Source: an endosymbiont of Lamellibrachia barhami
GTDB lineage: Bacteria > Pseudomonadota > Gammaproteobacteria > Chromatiales > Chromatiaceae
Length of the DNA: 32,087 nt
Reading direction: 5' to 3'
Assembly (NCBI RefSeq): GCF_011947365.2
Contig: NZ_JAAVSH020000001.1
Span: 28,038 to 60,124, forward strand
The translations under genes were made by a program, and so were the position numbers. Positions 1 to 9,205 of the stretch are shown piece after piece. Below the pieces are notes generated by a model. That model had not been told where the DNA came from and did no database searches. It was given only the letters and a program-made list of their open reading frames with translations. Within the stretch, counting starts at the first letter, position 1, and every line of letters starts with the position of its first letter.

Positions 1-14
1 ACTGCTTACCCGTC

Positions 15-1001
15 GTGCGCGTAGCGCGCCAGAGGGGAAGCAAAGTAGGCATCCGAACACGGCGTCAAGTCATCTCGGGAGCTGACTACGGAGCGGCAAC
101 GAGCTTGCGAGGTTGTCGCGTAGTGTCAGTGACCGGGACGACCGGGGCACTAATAGGTTGTCGAAGGCCGAGTCGATTTTGGGGACTGGGATGTCCCAAA
201 ATCTTTCACGAGGTCGAAGACTCGCTTCAATCACTGAAGAATTTTGAGCGACGTTGTTCCGAGCGCCCCTGGGTTGAGATTTTGCCATCTGAAGATGATG
301 CCTTGAGGGGTGAAGCCAGAGAACTTTTTTCATATATAAACGAACGCTGTCTCGATTATCACATTCCTGATGCCTGGGCGCAGTTACCCTGGACAGATGA
401 GATAGGGGATGAATTGCGTGTTTTACGCAAGACACTCTCATTCTATAACGGACACAGGCATTACGAAATAGTAGACCGACGGGGAGGCTATCCCCGGCGA
501 ACTGAGATGCTTTTTGCAATCGCGGATTCGGAAGTTCCTGAGGGTGTTGACCGCCTTGTGCCACTCAATGGTATGTCGGCCACGCTTCATAAGCTAAATG
601 CTGCTTACAAACTCAATCTGAACAGCACAACTGCTACGGAGTATCTCGATTTCTTTTGCGACATGGTGCATGGTGATGAAGGCCTGTTTCATATTGTGGA
701 ATCGATAGACGATGCCAAGTGGCGCTGTCACTCAAAAGATCAGCGCGATGTGCTGTCGGATACGATAAGACCGATTCGGATCTGGCCGGCCAGTGACCCT
801 GGCAAGGACTTTATGGTTGCAGATGCCTTTCTAACCTATTCAGATACCTTTTTTCATGCATGTTTTCATGTCTATCCAGATGGGAGTGTCGTTATGGATG
901 ATGATACGTCGGTGATGGGCCGCATGGGTATGGTGCCGGAACTCTTTACTACCAAGACGCATTTTCTCCTGCGTCTCCCTCGAAATTTTGTGTTGCCATA
1001 A
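15..1001 (+). CDS. Unrecognised protein upstream of a beta-helix membrane protein
   Basis: I do not recognise this family. The reading frame is open from near the left edge to a TAA at 999-1001. From about residue 60 (after FWGLGCPKIF) the sequence reads like a real soluble, acidic protein with a normal residue mix and no signal peptide or membrane segment. The first ~55 residues are Arg/Gly/Thr-rich and unlike the rest, and there is no convincing ribosome site before the ATG at 15, so the true 5' end is probably further in, at an alternative start codon, or outside the window. Its stop lies 23 bp before the next gene, which has a GAGAAG ribosome site, so the two are probably co-transcribed and may work together. 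Coding status is likely; function unknown. Confidence 0.6.
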   Translation: MRVARQRGSKVGIRTRRQVISGADYGAATSLRGCRVVSVTGTTGALIGCRRPSRFWGLGCPKIFHEVEDSLQSLKNFERRCSERPWVEILPSEDDALRGEARELFSYINERCLDYHIPDAWAQLPWTDEIGDELRVLRKTLSFYNGHRHYEIVDRRGGYPRRTEMLFAIADSEVPEGVDRLVPLNGMSATLHKLNAAYKLNLNSTTATEYLDFFCDMVHGDEGLFHIVESIDDAKWRCHSKDQRDVLSDTIRPIRIWPASDPGKDFMVADAFLTYSDTFFHACFHVYPDGSVVMDDDTSVMGRMGMVPELFTTKTHFLLRLPRNFVLP

Positions 1002-1024
1002 CCAGAATACTATTTGAGAAGATA

Positions 1025-3616
1025 ATGACTGAATCCATGCCTGTTTCGAACGAGATTATCGACGCGGATATGTTTGTCGCAGCGCTAAAGCGGGGCGATA
1101 TGGCTGAGATTGAACATAAGCGTGTACGCGGCGCCGTCCAGTTTCGTGGAGAAAGCGTAACTTTTCCAATGCGGGCGTTGTATACCTGTTTTGAGGGTGA
1201 AGTCGACTTTACCGGTACGAAGTTTGAAGGGGGCGCAGACTTCTCCGGTTGTACATTCTCAAAAACAGTTGCCTTTCGAAATGTCAGGGTTGTTGGGGAT
1301 TTTATTCTCGATGATGTGGATGTTTTGGATATGCCCTCTTTGTGGGGAGCACGTCTTTTGGATGCAGTTTCGCTTAATCTGAATGGGCTGCAGGTTGAAG
1401 GGAATTTTGTTTTGGATCGCACTACGGTCCACGGTATAGTTCTGGCAAAGGGCCTTCAGGTAGAGCGGAATGCGAGCATTCGTGGATGTGAAATCAACTC
1501 GCCGAATCCCAAGAATATAAATGCTGTTACTCTCGATAATGCAAGGATTGGTGGGGATTTTAATTTTGGCTGCTGGGCGCAACATGGAGCACTTTATCGT
1601 AAGAACGGAGCTTATCGAGAGTCCCTGGTCAGAGGAAGTGTCAGCGCAACCAATATTCGGGTTAAAGGAACGGTCAATATAGCCGGGTTGCAAGTTCTTG
1701 GTAGCTTATCCTGCTGGGGTTCGGTTTTCGAGAGTAGCGTATTTATAAAACCTTTCATGAAACAGGCGGATGATGGTATCAGTGTGGCCGCACATACTGT
1801 GGTCTGTGGAACGCTAAATTTTGCAGCGGCAAAAATATCCGGGCATTTAGAGATAGAGAGTACGCGTGTCGATGGTCAGCTAAATCTGCTTTCGTTGGAA
1901 TCAGGGACTATTGTCCTAGGAATATTCGAATACCCCACCCCTGCTGATACCGGCCCCTGTATTCTCGGCGGTTTGGTGCTGATAAATGCGCGAATACATG
2001 GCGATGTGAGAATGCCGTTGCTCGTTGTGACCGGCGTGGACCATACTAAAGGTGCTCCAGGGCTCTTCATCAATGGCTCCGACATTGAAGGTGATATTCT
2101 GTTCTGGCGCAGCACCTTGCAGTATAACAATAGTGCTGGCGGCATAAATCATTCGATTGATTTTCTTACCGAAGGTGCATTTGTTGGAGGGCATCTTGAA
2201 ATATGCCAATCGAACATCCGTGGTGAATGTGATTTTGTCAATGTTACAGTGGCCGGAGTGATCAGGTTAAACGATAGCCACATTGCCGGTGATATCGCCT
2301 TTCGTTCGCGGACAACACTGCTTGCCTCGTATAAAACGCCAAAAGTCGTGCGGGATCGCCTGCCAGACAGTGATACGAAACTACGTCGTGCGACTGCTGC
2401 AAATCTTGACCTGACCATGGTTCGTTGTGATAACGACATCGATCTAACGGGCCTGGATCTTATCTCGGAACGACCGGATGCTGAGTATGCAAACGAACTT
2501 CTTGATGGAGTCAAGGTCGGCTGTGTGGTGGCGAGAGGGCTACAGGCACAAGGTGAAGTTGAACTCTTTGCCATCAATGATGAGTTTAATGTTACGGACA
2601 GTGTAAACATCCCAGGCGCGGCCGACTTCAGGTATCTGAAAGCGTTTCGGTTTGTGATTTCATACAATAGTTTTGATGCTGAAACATTCAAAGAGTGTGA
2701 TATCGACAGAATTGGCCTGCGTTTGACATCGGCCGAACTTGGCGAATTGAGAATCGAGGCACGGAGTAAAGAACATAAGCGGTGGCGTCTTTTCGGTGGA
2801 AGAACAGAACGTTTTCCCCGTCCACTGCATCTGCAGGATCTGTCGGTGCGTGCCTGGGATATCCGCAACTATGAGCAGACAGACAAGTTTCAGACGCTGC
2901 TCTCCTGTGATCCCATGTTCAGGCGCGACACCTATGTGAGGTCGGAACAGTCCGTTCGGAATGCGGGGCATGAGAGTGAAGCCAATGCAATATATCGTGC
3001 TGCCCAGTGGCGCGCGCGCCGTCAGGTGTGGCGGGATGCCTGGCGCAGTAAATGGTGGTTTTTTCGTCTTCCCCTGGAGTCTCTGAGAGGGATTTTTCTG
3101 CACCTGCCCTTTGCCCTATTGCTCGGTTACGGCACTACGCCGCTACGACTTCTTCTGATCATCGGTGTGGTTTGGGGGATGATGATGCCCTTCTATGGTA
3201 CGCGTGAAAACTTCGAGCCCAGCCTCGCTTATCGTGAGGTGCGTGCTGCAGAGGGACTTGCTCCCCTCAAAATACCACCGGCGGTTATATGGCAGGACGC
3301 AACGCCGTTCTTTATATCGCTGCGTTATCATATTCCTATCATTGGGCTTGTGGCCCGGAATGAATGGGATCTGGCAGAGGAGTCAGGCCTGCACCTGTTC
3401 TGCAAAACGTCACCTCATTTGAGAGGCTCCAGTGATCTGCAGGAGGTAGACGAAAAGTCAAAACGTGATGCTCCTCTACAGTCTGAAACAGGCAAACCGG
3501 ATTGCTGGTTAAACAGTTCACTAAAACCAAAAGATGTAGGAATTATCATCTCACTGCTCAATTGGGCGTTATGGCCCCTGGTGCTGACATTCAGTATTCG
3601 GAAGATGCTTCGGTGA
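1025..3616 (+). CDS. Large pentapeptide-like beta-helix protein with C-terminal membrane segments
   Basis: An 863-residue protein. Residues ~30-560 are built of irregular repeats of the type F/L-x-G-x-x-F/V and GLQVEGNF or ARIGGDFNF, as in pentapeptide-repeat and related right-handed beta-helix proteins. After ~residue 600 comes an Arg-rich helical stretch (EANAIYRAAQWRARRQ) and then LLGYGTTPLRLLLIIGVVWG, the GYG-x-x-P-x-R-x-L membrane entry typical of C-terminal tails on pentapeptide proteins. A last hydrophobic segment lies within 20 residues of the C terminus. These architectures are often loosely annotated 'membrane-associated oxidoreductase'; no redox motif is visible here. It probably forms a rod-like scaffold tethered to the inner membrane. 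It directly follows the unrecognised gene, with GAGAAG 3 bp before the ATG. The partner or cargo is unknown. Confidence 0.8.
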   Translation: MTESMPVSNEIIDADMFVAALKRGDMAEIEHKRVRGAVQFRGESVTFPMRALYTCFEGEVDFTGTKFEGGADFSGCTFSKTVAFRNVRVVGDFILDDVDVLDMPSLWGARLLDAVSLNLNGLQVEGNFVLDRTTVHGIVLAKGLQVERNASIRGCEINSPNPKNINAVTLDNARIGGDFNFGCWAQHGALYRKNGAYRESLVRGSVSATNIRVKGTVNIAGLQVLGSLSCWGSVFESSVFIKPFMKQADDGISVAAHTVVCGTLNFAAAKISGHLEIESTRVDGQLNLLSLESGTIVLGIFEYPTPADTGPCILGGLVLINARIHGDVRMPLLVVTGVDHTKGAPGLFINGSDIEGDILFWRSTLQYNNSAGGINHSIDFLTEGAFVGGHLEICQSNIRGECDFVNVTVAGVIRLNDSHIAGDIAFRSRTTLLASYKTPKVVRDRLPDSDTKLRRATAANLDLTMVRCDNDIDLTGLDLISERPDAEYANELLDGVKVGCVVARGLQAQGEVELFAINDEFNVTDSVNIPGAADFRYLKAFRFVISYNSFDAETFKECDIDRIGLRLTSAELGELRIEARSKEHKRWRLFGGRTERFPRPLHLQDLSVRAWDIRNYEQTDKFQTLLSCDPMFRRDTYVRSEQSVRNAGHESEANAIYRAAQWRARRQVWRDAWRSKWWFFRLPLESLRGIFLHLPFALLLGYGTTPLRLLLIIGVVWGMMMPFYGTRENFEPSLAYREVRAAEGLAPLKIPPAVIWQDATPFFISLRYHIPIIGLVARNEWDLAEESGLHLFCKTSPHLRGSSDLQEVDEKSKRDAPLQSETGKPDCWLNSSLKPKDVGIIISLLNWALWPLVLTFSIRKMLR

Positions 3617-3874
3617 TTTAACCGCTCTCTTGAGGGATAAGTGGAGGAGTGGCGTGAGGTAGTGCCCTGATTTGGGGCATCTGGTGGCGGCTGTTTCAGA
3701 CGGATATTCCCATGAGCCAGTGATGAGTGCCTGCTTAAAATGCTGACCTTGAAAATCGTCCCAAGCTTTGCTTTCCTTAAGGTAGATACCCATTGAGCAA
3801 TATGTTTTTTCCAGCGGGGGGAAGAGAGGAACCGGCTGGAGAATAGGCCTTCGTACGAGCAAGCAAGATTCAGC

Positions 3875-4282
3875 ATGCGCCACTTCATTCGGCATCCATC
3901 CGACATACCCATCGATTTCGATTTGGGTGAGATTGTCGCTGACAACCATGATTGTCTGAAAAACATCAGTGACGGAGGGCTCTGCTTTATCGCAAATCAT
4001 TGGATTGCCCCCGGCACTGTCATCCATGTGGCCATCTCCATAACGCCGCCGGAGTTCCATGCCTCAGGGATAACGGTTTGGTGCAAGGCGCTGGAAGACT
4101 GTTATGAGGTTGGCGTGAGATTTGAAGATTCGGGTGATGAGTTTGCCCTGCGCATGGTAGAGCAGGTCTGCCACATCGAACAGTACAAACAGGATGTGTT
4201 GAAAAAAGAGGGGCGGCGGCTTACCGGTGAAGAGGCGGCAATAGAGTGGATTGAACGCTATGCGGCGGGGTTCCCCCACTGA
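3875..4282 (+). CDS. PilZ-domain protein (likely c-di-GMP receptor)
   Basis: A 135-residue single-domain cytoplasmic protein. It begins MRHFIRHPSDIPIDF, carrying the RxxxR arm of PilZ domains, followed at ~residue 30 by NISDGGLCF, which matches the (D/N)xSxxG switch motif. Both c-di-GMP-contacting motifs are therefore present, and the length fits a stand-alone PilZ domain with a short helical tail. By family knowledge it should bind c-di-GMP and signal to a partner in motility, secretion or surface behaviour; the partner is not evident here. The 258 bp between the beta-helix gene and this start contain no convincing ORF or hairpin, so it may have its own promoter there. Confidence 0.88.
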   Translation: MRHFIRHPSDIPIDFDLGEIVADNHDCLKNISDGGLCFIANHWIAPGTVIHVAISITPPEFHASGITVWCKALEDCYEVGVRFEDSGDEFALRMVEQVCHIEQYKQDVLKKEGRRLTGEEAAIEWIERYAAGFPH

Positions 4283-4337
4283 ACCGGTCGCTTGGTTCGC
4301 CTGATCCCTTCAGGAGATTGGCCTGCTTGCCGTGGGG

Positions 4338-4538
4338 TCAGCGTAGAGTGGTGCGCTCGACGCCGCCCGGAAAGTGGTGGGTGTGGGCCGGACGCGGAGG
4401 AGATGCCTCCACATGCAGTTGCCTTGTCTGCAGGTGCGTGCGCTTACACACAGGACACTCATAACGTGACTGTTCGGTGGTGGCATCCTGCAGGGATTCT
4501 GTTTGTACCATCATGGACGAGCAGTGCGAACACAACAT
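4338..4538 (-). CDS. Small zinc-ribbon-like protein
   Basis: About 66 residues, beginning MLCSHCSSMMVQTESLQDA, with a second pair ECPVCKRT: a Cys-x2-Cys ... Cys-x2-Cys pattern about 25 residues apart that would fit one zinc-ribbon knuckle. The start at 4538 is chosen because AGGGGA lies 7 bp before this ATG; an in-frame start 20 codons upstream (4598) gives extra residues of no obvious character. The C-terminal third is Pro/His-rich. It lies 122 bp downstream of nrdB on the same strand, and a role with ribonucleotide reductase is only a positional guess. The family is not identified and coding status is probable rather than certain. Confidence 0.55.
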   Translation of the reverse strand: MLCSHCSSMMVQTESLQDATTEQSRYECPVCKRTHLQTRQLHVEASPPRPAHTHHFPGGVERTTLR

Positions 4539-4660
4539 GACAATTTCCCCTTTACCGTCATTGGTAGCTAGATTGGGCTTGTTTGTGGTGAAAAGCAAGA
4601 TATTTGCACTTCACCGGATTCAAAAAGGCATCCCTGCCGGTATGACTCCTTGACTACTAA

Positions 4661-5821
4661 TCAGTCCCAGTTCAGCGCGCCACCGGCCTGATACTCGGTG
4701 ACACGGGTTTCGAAGAAGTTCTTCTCCTTGCGCAGGTTGGCCTGCTCGTCGAGCCAGGGCAGGGCATTCTCGGCACCGGGGAAGGGTTCTTCCATCCCGA
4801 GCTGCCGCGCCCGGCGGTTGGCGATAAAGCGGAACTGCTCGATGTGATCCTCTTTCGAATAACCGAGGATCGGATCCTTGAGGATATAACCCGCATATCC
4901 TGTCTCAGCTTCCAGCGCCTCGTCCCACATCTCCCGAACCGCTTTGGGATCGAGCTGTATGCCCTCTTCATACATGATCTGTTTCACCACGCGGATGCCG
5001 AATGAGGCGTGCATCACTTCGTCGCGCATGATGTACTGCAGCTGTTCCGCAGTGCCCTTCATCAGACCCCGGCGCTGCAGGGCGAAGATCGGGCTGAAGC
5101 CGTTGTAGAACCAGCAACCTTCGAAGATGCCCGCAAAGAAGATATAGGCCATGACGAAGTTCTGCAGCTCATCGGGATCCCGCAGATCGATGTCGGCACG
5201 CAGGATCGAGGAGAGACGGCGGTTGGTGATCTGGATCTTGCGGTTGATCTCCGGCACCACGCGATAGCGGTTGTAGATCTCCCCCTGGTCGAGACCGATG
5301 GTCTCGATGCAGTGCTGGTAGGTCCAGGTGTGCAGGGCCTCTTCGTAGACCTGCCGGGCCTGGTAGATCTGCAGCTCGGGGGCGGACATCTTCTCCATCA
5401 CCGCCAGGCCGATGTTGCGCATCGCCAGGATGTCGGAGGTGGTCAGGTAGGAGAGTACGTTCTCGTAGAGATGCCGTTCCTCCAGCGTCAGGCTGTGGTG
5501 GTAGTCGTGCACATCCTGCGCCATGTTGATGTCCAGCGGCGTCCAGTGGTTCTTGTTGCCGTTGAGGAAATAGTCCCAGGCCCAGGGGTATTTGAACGGC
5601 GCCAACTGGTTGATATCGGTCAAACCGTTGATGACGCGTTTGTCATCCGGGTTGACCGGCTTTATATCCAGATTCATCGATGCCTCGGCCGGCATCTCCG
5701 TTGTTGCGGTTGCGACAATGGCTTCCTGTGTCTGCAGCTCGTCATCAACGGCTGCCTCGGCCAGTGGCGCCGGATTGGCTGTCGCTACCGGCGCTGCCAA
5801 TGGATCGTCCCAGTTCAGCAT
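4661..5821 (-). CDS. nrdB: Ribonucleotide reductase class Ia, beta subunit (diiron-tyrosyl radical)
   Basis: The beta subunit houses the diiron centre and stable tyrosyl radical that starts each turnover in NrdA, making dNDPs aerobically. With the chosen start (MLNWDDPLAAP, 386 residues) the metal ligands can be placed by spacing against E. coli: D130, E161, H164, E234, E268 and H271, with radical Tyr at Y168 (EALHTWTY). Every interval equals the E. coli one (84, 115, 118, 122, 204, 238, 241). The start at 5821 is preferred over an ATG 9 bp upstream because AAGGGG abuts the upstream ATG but sits 9 bp before this one, and because Pseudomonas NrdB starts with a similar MLSWD sequence. A ~50-residue Ala-rich N-terminal extension precedes the fold. 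It lies downstream of nrdA, separated by paired hairpins. Confidence 0.96.
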   Translation of the reverse strand: MLNWDDPLAAPVATANPAPLAEAAVDDELQTQEAIVATATTEMPAEASMNLDIKPVNPDDKRVINGLTDINQLAPFKYPWAWDYFLNGNKNHWTPLDINMAQDVHDYHHSLTLEERHLYENVLSYLTTSDILAMRNIGLAVMEKMSAPELQIYQARQVYEEALHTWTYQHCIETIGLDQGEIYNRYRVVPEINRKIQITNRRLSSILRADIDLRDPDELQNFVMAYIFFAGIFEGCWFYNGFSPIFALQRRGLMKGTAEQLQYIMRDEVMHASFGIRVVKQIMYEEGIQLDPKAVREMWDEALEAETGYAGYILKDPILGYSKEDHIEQFRFIANRRARQLGMEEPFPGAENALPWLDEQANLRKEKNFFETRVTEYQAGGALNWD

Positions 5822-5883
5822 TGTTTTCATCCCCTTGATGAATGAGTCCCACGCCGGAGTAACGGCATTAACTCTGTATTTTG

Positions 5884-5936
5884 TGTAGGAGCGGCGCCGC
5901 TCCTACATATTCAAAAAGGTTGTCGCGTCAGCGACA
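5884..5936. repeat. REP-like palindrome pair between nrdA and nrdB
   Basis: Positions 5884-5907 are a perfect 24-bp palindrome of the form TGTAGGAGCGG followed by its complement CCGCTCCTACA around a CG centre. Its GTAG head is typical of bacterial REP elements. A second hairpin follows at 5921-5936 (TGTCGC, loop GTCA, GCGACA). Together they would form two adjacent stem-loops in the nrdA-nrdB transcript. They could shield the upstream nrdA message or attenuate nrdB. The palindromes are seen directly; membership of a genome-wide REP family is inferred. Confidence 0.75.
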
Positions 5937-5968
5937 CAAGGCCTTTAACCTTTCGCCTTTAACCTTCT

Positions 5969-8851
5969 TTACTGACACGCCTCGCATTCCGGATCGAGGA
6001 TAGAGCAGGCCTTGGGTGCTTCGCTGTTACTGCCAAGCAGATTGACCTGGCCGCCGTCACCGATGGACACCACGCTGGTCTTCTCCGCAGCAGTGGCGCC
6101 GATGGAGCGCAGGTAGTAGGTGGTCTTGAGTCCACGCACCCAGGCCAGTTTGTAGAGGTTGTCCAGCTTCTTGCCGGAGGGTTCCGCCATATAGAGGTTG
6201 AGGGACTGGCCCTGGTCGATCCATTTTTGGCGGCGGGAACCCGCCTCTATGAGCCAGCGCGCATCCATCTCGAAGGCGGTGGCGTAGAGCGCCTTCAGCT
6301 CCGCCGGGATGCGGTCGATGGGTTGCAGACTGCCGTCGTAGTATTTGAGATCGTTGACCATCACTTCGTCCCACAGATCCAGCTTTTTCAGGTCATGTAC
6401 CAGGTAGGCATTGACCACGGTGAACTCGCCGGAGAGATTCGATTTGACGAACAGGTTCTGATAGGTGGGTTCGATGGACTGACTCACACCACAGATGTTG
6501 GAGATGGTGGCGGTGGGTGCGATGGCCATGCAGTTGGAGTTGCGCATGCCCTGGGTGGTCACCTTCTGGCGCAGGTGATCCCAATCGAGGGTCTGGCTTT
6601 CGTCGACCTGCAGGTAGTCGCCGCGGCTCTCCTTGAGTTTTTTCATCGAGTCGATGGGCAGGATGCCCTGGCTCCACAGAGAACCTTCGTAGGTGGAGTA
6701 ACGGCCGCGCTCGGCCGCCATGTCTGAAGAGGCCTGGATGGCGTAGTAGCTCACCGCCTCCATGGAGCGGTCGGCGAAGTCGAGGGCCTGCTCCGAAGAG
6801 TAGGGGATGCGCTGTTTGTAGAGCGCATCCTGAAAACCCATGATGCCCAGCCCAACCGGGCGGTGGCGCAGGTTGGAGTTCCGTGCCTGAGGCACGCTGT
6901 AGTAGTTGTAGTCGATAACGTTGTCGAGCATGCGCATGGCGGTGGTGACGGTCTTCTCCAGCTTCGCCAGATCGAGGCCGTTCGCATCGACATGGGCAGG
7001 CAGATTGACCGAACCCAGGTTGCAGACCGCGATCTCTGCATCGTTGGTGTGCAGGGTGATCTCGGTGCAGAGGTTGGAACTGTGTACCACGCCCATGTGC
7101 TGGTTGGTGTAGCGGATGTTGCAGGGATCCTTGAAGGTCACCCAGGGGTGGCCGGTCTCGAACAGCATGCCGAGCATCTTGCGCCACAGATCCACCGCCT
7201 TCACGGTCTTGAAGATCTTGATCCCGCCCTTGGCCGCCTTCTCTTCGTAGGCGTTGTAGGCCGCTTCGAAGTCGTTGCCGATGAGGTCGTGCAGATCTGG
7301 TGTCTCGTTGGGGGTGAACAGGGTCCAGTCGCCCTCTTCGGCCACGCGTTTCATGAACAGGTCCGGGATCCAGTTGGCGGTGTTCATGTCGTGGGTGCGG
7401 CGGCGCTCGTCACCGGTATTCTTGCGTAGCTCCAGGAACTCCTCGATGTCGATGTGCCAGGTCTCCAGGTAGGCGCAGACTGCACCTTTGCGCTTACCGC
7501 CCTGGTTGACCGCCACGGCAGTGTCGTTGGCCACCTTGAGGAAGGGAACCACCCCCTGAGACTTGCCGTTGGTGCTCTTGATATGGGCGCCCAGACCGCG
7601 CACACGGGTCCAGTCGTTACCCAGGCCGCCGGCGAACTTGGAGAGCAGGGCGTTGTCCTTGATGGAGCTGTAGATGCCGTCCAGGTTGTCGGGCACGGTG
7701 GTCAGGTAGCAGCTGGAGAGCTGTGGCCGCAGGCTGCCGGAGTTGAACAGGGTCGGCGTGGAGCTCATGAAGCTGAAAGACGAGAGCAGTTCATAAAACT
7801 CGATGGCCCGGTCTTCACGGTCGATCTCGTTGATTGCCAATCCCATGGAGACGCGCATAAAGAAGGCCTGAGGCAGTTCGAAGCGCACGCCGTCCTCACT
7901 ATGGACGAAGTAACGGTCGTAGAGCGTCTGCAGGCCCAGGTAGGCGAACTGCAGGTCGCGTTCCGGCTTGATGGCGGCGCCGAGTCGTTCCAGGTCGTAC
8001 TGACCGAGGCGGGTGTCGAGCAGTTCCAGCTCCCCTGCGCGATGGATATAGGACTTGAAGTAGTCGCTGTAGCGTGCCCCCATCTCGGCTTGGGTGCCGA
8101 CGTTGTTCTCCTGACCGAGGAAACCGAGTGCCTCGCGGCGCAGGATATCCAACAGCAGGCGGGCAGCGACCTGGGAGTAGTTGGGCTCCTGGTCGATCAG
8201 GGTGCGTGCGCTCATTACCAGCGCCTGGGAGACATCGGCCTCTTTTACGCCGTCAAACAGATTGCGACAGGTATCGTCCAGGATCGCTTCGGCCTCCACC
8301 TCTTGCAGACCGTTACAGGCCTCCTCAACCAGAGAGCGAAGCCTGCTGATATCCAGCGGACGGATGCTGCCGTCAGCCATGGTGATCTTGACCAGGTGTT
8401 CCGGGGGCAGACCCCCTTCAGCCGCCTTCTGTGCCGCCTCTTCCGCGCGCTTCTGATTCTGCTGCTCGCGGTAGAGCACGTAGGAACGGGCGATCTTGTG
8501 CTCGCCGGAGCGCATCAGGGCCAGTTCCACTTGATCCTGGATATCCTCGATATGTACCGTTCCACCAGCTGGCGTGCGGCGGGTCAGGGCAACCGTAACC
8601 TGATGGGTAAGTTCCTTGACAGTGTCGTGGATTCGGCCTGAAGCAGCCGCGCTGCCACCCTCGACCGCGAGAAAGGCCTTGGTTACCGCGACAGAGATCT
8701 TGCTGGCATCAAAATGGGTGACCTTGCCGTTGCGACGGATGACCTGGAACGCACTGCTGTTGCCAGAAGCGGTTTCCGGAGCGAGTGATTGCTGGACGGT
8801 CGGCGGTAGGGTGTTGGATGCAACGTCATCCTGGCTGGCTTCGGTGACCAT
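5969..8851 (-). CDS. nrdA: Ribonucleotide reductase class Ia, alpha (catalytic) subunit with two ATP cones
   Basis: The catalytic and allosteric subunit reducing NDPs to dNDPs, about 960 residues. Two ATP-cone regulatory domains precede the catalytic barrel (about residues 36-130 and 155-245), as in the long Pseudomonas-type NrdA, so dATP inhibition is expected. Catalytic features: Cys381 (LSSCYLTT) and Cys610 (AVCNLGSVNL) as the substrate-reducing pair; N593-L-C595-T-E597 as the thiyl-radical loop; a Tyr pair (KTTYYLRS) for radical transfer; and a C-terminal redox tail CSILDPECEACQ. The start at 8851 is chosen over an ATG 63 bp upstream because AGGAGG (8856-8861) sits 4 bp before it, and the extra 21 residues (Pro/Cys-rich) are not typical of the family. 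It is transcribed ahead of nrdB. NrdR and DnaA boxes lie upstream. Confidence 0.96.
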   Translation of the reverse strand: MVTEASQDDVASNTLPPTVQQSLAPETASGNSSAFQVIRRNGKVTHFDASKISVAVTKAFLAVEGGSAAASGRIHDTVKELTHQVTVALTRRTPAGGTVHIEDIQDQVELALMRSGEHKIARSYVLYREQQNQKRAEEAAQKAAEGGLPPEHLVKITMADGSIRPLDISRLRSLVEEACNGLQEVEAEAILDDTCRNLFDGVKEADVSQALVMSARTLIDQEPNYSQVAARLLLDILRREALGFLGQENNVGTQAEMGARYSDYFKSYIHRAGELELLDTRLGQYDLERLGAAIKPERDLQFAYLGLQTLYDRYFVHSEDGVRFELPQAFFMRVSMGLAINEIDREDRAIEFYELLSSFSFMSSTPTLFNSGSLRPQLSSCYLTTVPDNLDGIYSSIKDNALLSKFAGGLGNDWTRVRGLGAHIKSTNGKSQGVVPFLKVANDTAVAVNQGGKRKGAVCAYLETWHIDIEEFLELRKNTGDERRRTHDMNTANWIPDLFMKRVAEEGDWTLFTPNETPDLHDLIGNDFEAAYNAYEEKAAKGGIKIFKTVKAVDLWRKMLGMLFETGHPWVTFKDPCNIRYTNQHMGVVHSSNLCTEITLHTNDAEIAVCNLGSVNLPAHVDANGLDLAKLEKTVTTAMRMLDNVIDYNYYSVPQARNSNLRHRPVGLGIMGFQDALYKQRIPYSSEQALDFADRSMEAVSYYAIQASSDMAAERGRYSTYEGSLWSQGILPIDSMKKLKESRGDYLQVDESQTLDWDHLRQKVTTQGMRNSNCMAIAPTATISNICGVSQSIEPTYQNLFVKSNLSGEFTVVNAYLVHDLKKLDLWDEVMVNDLKYYDGSLQPIDRIPAELKALYATAFEMDARWLIEAGSRRQKWIDQGQSLNLYMAEPSGKKLDNLYKLAWVRGLKTTYYLRSIGATAAEKTSVVSIGDGGQVNLLGSNSEAPKACSILDPECEACQ

Positions 8852-9050
8852 GTCTCCTCCTGGCTGTGTCGGGCAGACACACTTGTTCGGGTTCAGTTTT
8901 AAAACGGGGGGCAATCCCGGTTTTTCGTAGGTACTGGAAAGAAATGTTTAATAACTATTGTTCTGTTCCTACAGCGTCCATTCTTTATTGACTGTGCAAC
9001 GCACAGGCCGTTTTTGTGTCCGTTGTGATCGATATGAAATGATCTGTTAA

Positions 9051-9066
9051 ACACAATATATATGTA
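9051..9066. promoter_or_regulatory. NrdR box (distal)
   Basis: ACACAATATATATGTA matches the NrdR consensus ACACWATATATWGTGT closely, with the right half degenerate. It is the first of two boxes whose starts lie 32 bp apart, about three helical turns, the arrangement used by the ATP/dATP-sensing repressor NrdR. It lies about 200 bp upstream of the nrdA start. Confidence 0.85.
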
Positions 9067-9082
9067 AAATATCAAGTGTCAA

Positions 9083-9098
9083 CCACAATATATTGTGG
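9083..9098. promoter_or_regulatory. NrdR box (perfect palindrome)
   Basis: CCACAATATATTGTGG is a perfect 16-bp palindrome matching the NrdR consensus in the central 14 bp. With the copy at 9051-9066 it forms the paired site expected for cooperative repression of nrdAB when dATP is plentiful. The nrdR gene itself is not in this window. Confidence 0.9.
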
Positions 9099-9137
9099 AT
9101 TGGAGTGGGTATAAGCTTGTGTAAGTTGTGCGCAGGT

Positions 9138-9146
9138 TGTGGATAA
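9138..9146 (-). promoter_or_regulatory. DnaA box
   Basis: TGTGGATAA is the exact complement of the consensus TTATCCACA. It lies 40 bp beyond the NrdR boxes, upstream of nrdA. In E. coli nrdAB is activated by DnaA through such boxes, which couples dNTP supply to replication; the same role is inferred here. Confidence 0.7.
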
Positions 9147-9205
9147 CTTTTAATCCAGAACAAGCATTATTTTGAAAATCATCCGCTTAGTGCTGTGTGT
9201 GAGAT

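Noticed and set aside
5009-8641. Long open frames on the plus strand opposite nrdB and nrdA (up to 395 codons)
   Set aside because: They mirror high-GC coding frames with His/Val/Asp-rich nonsense products; the nrdA and nrdB motifs on the other strand are unambiguous.
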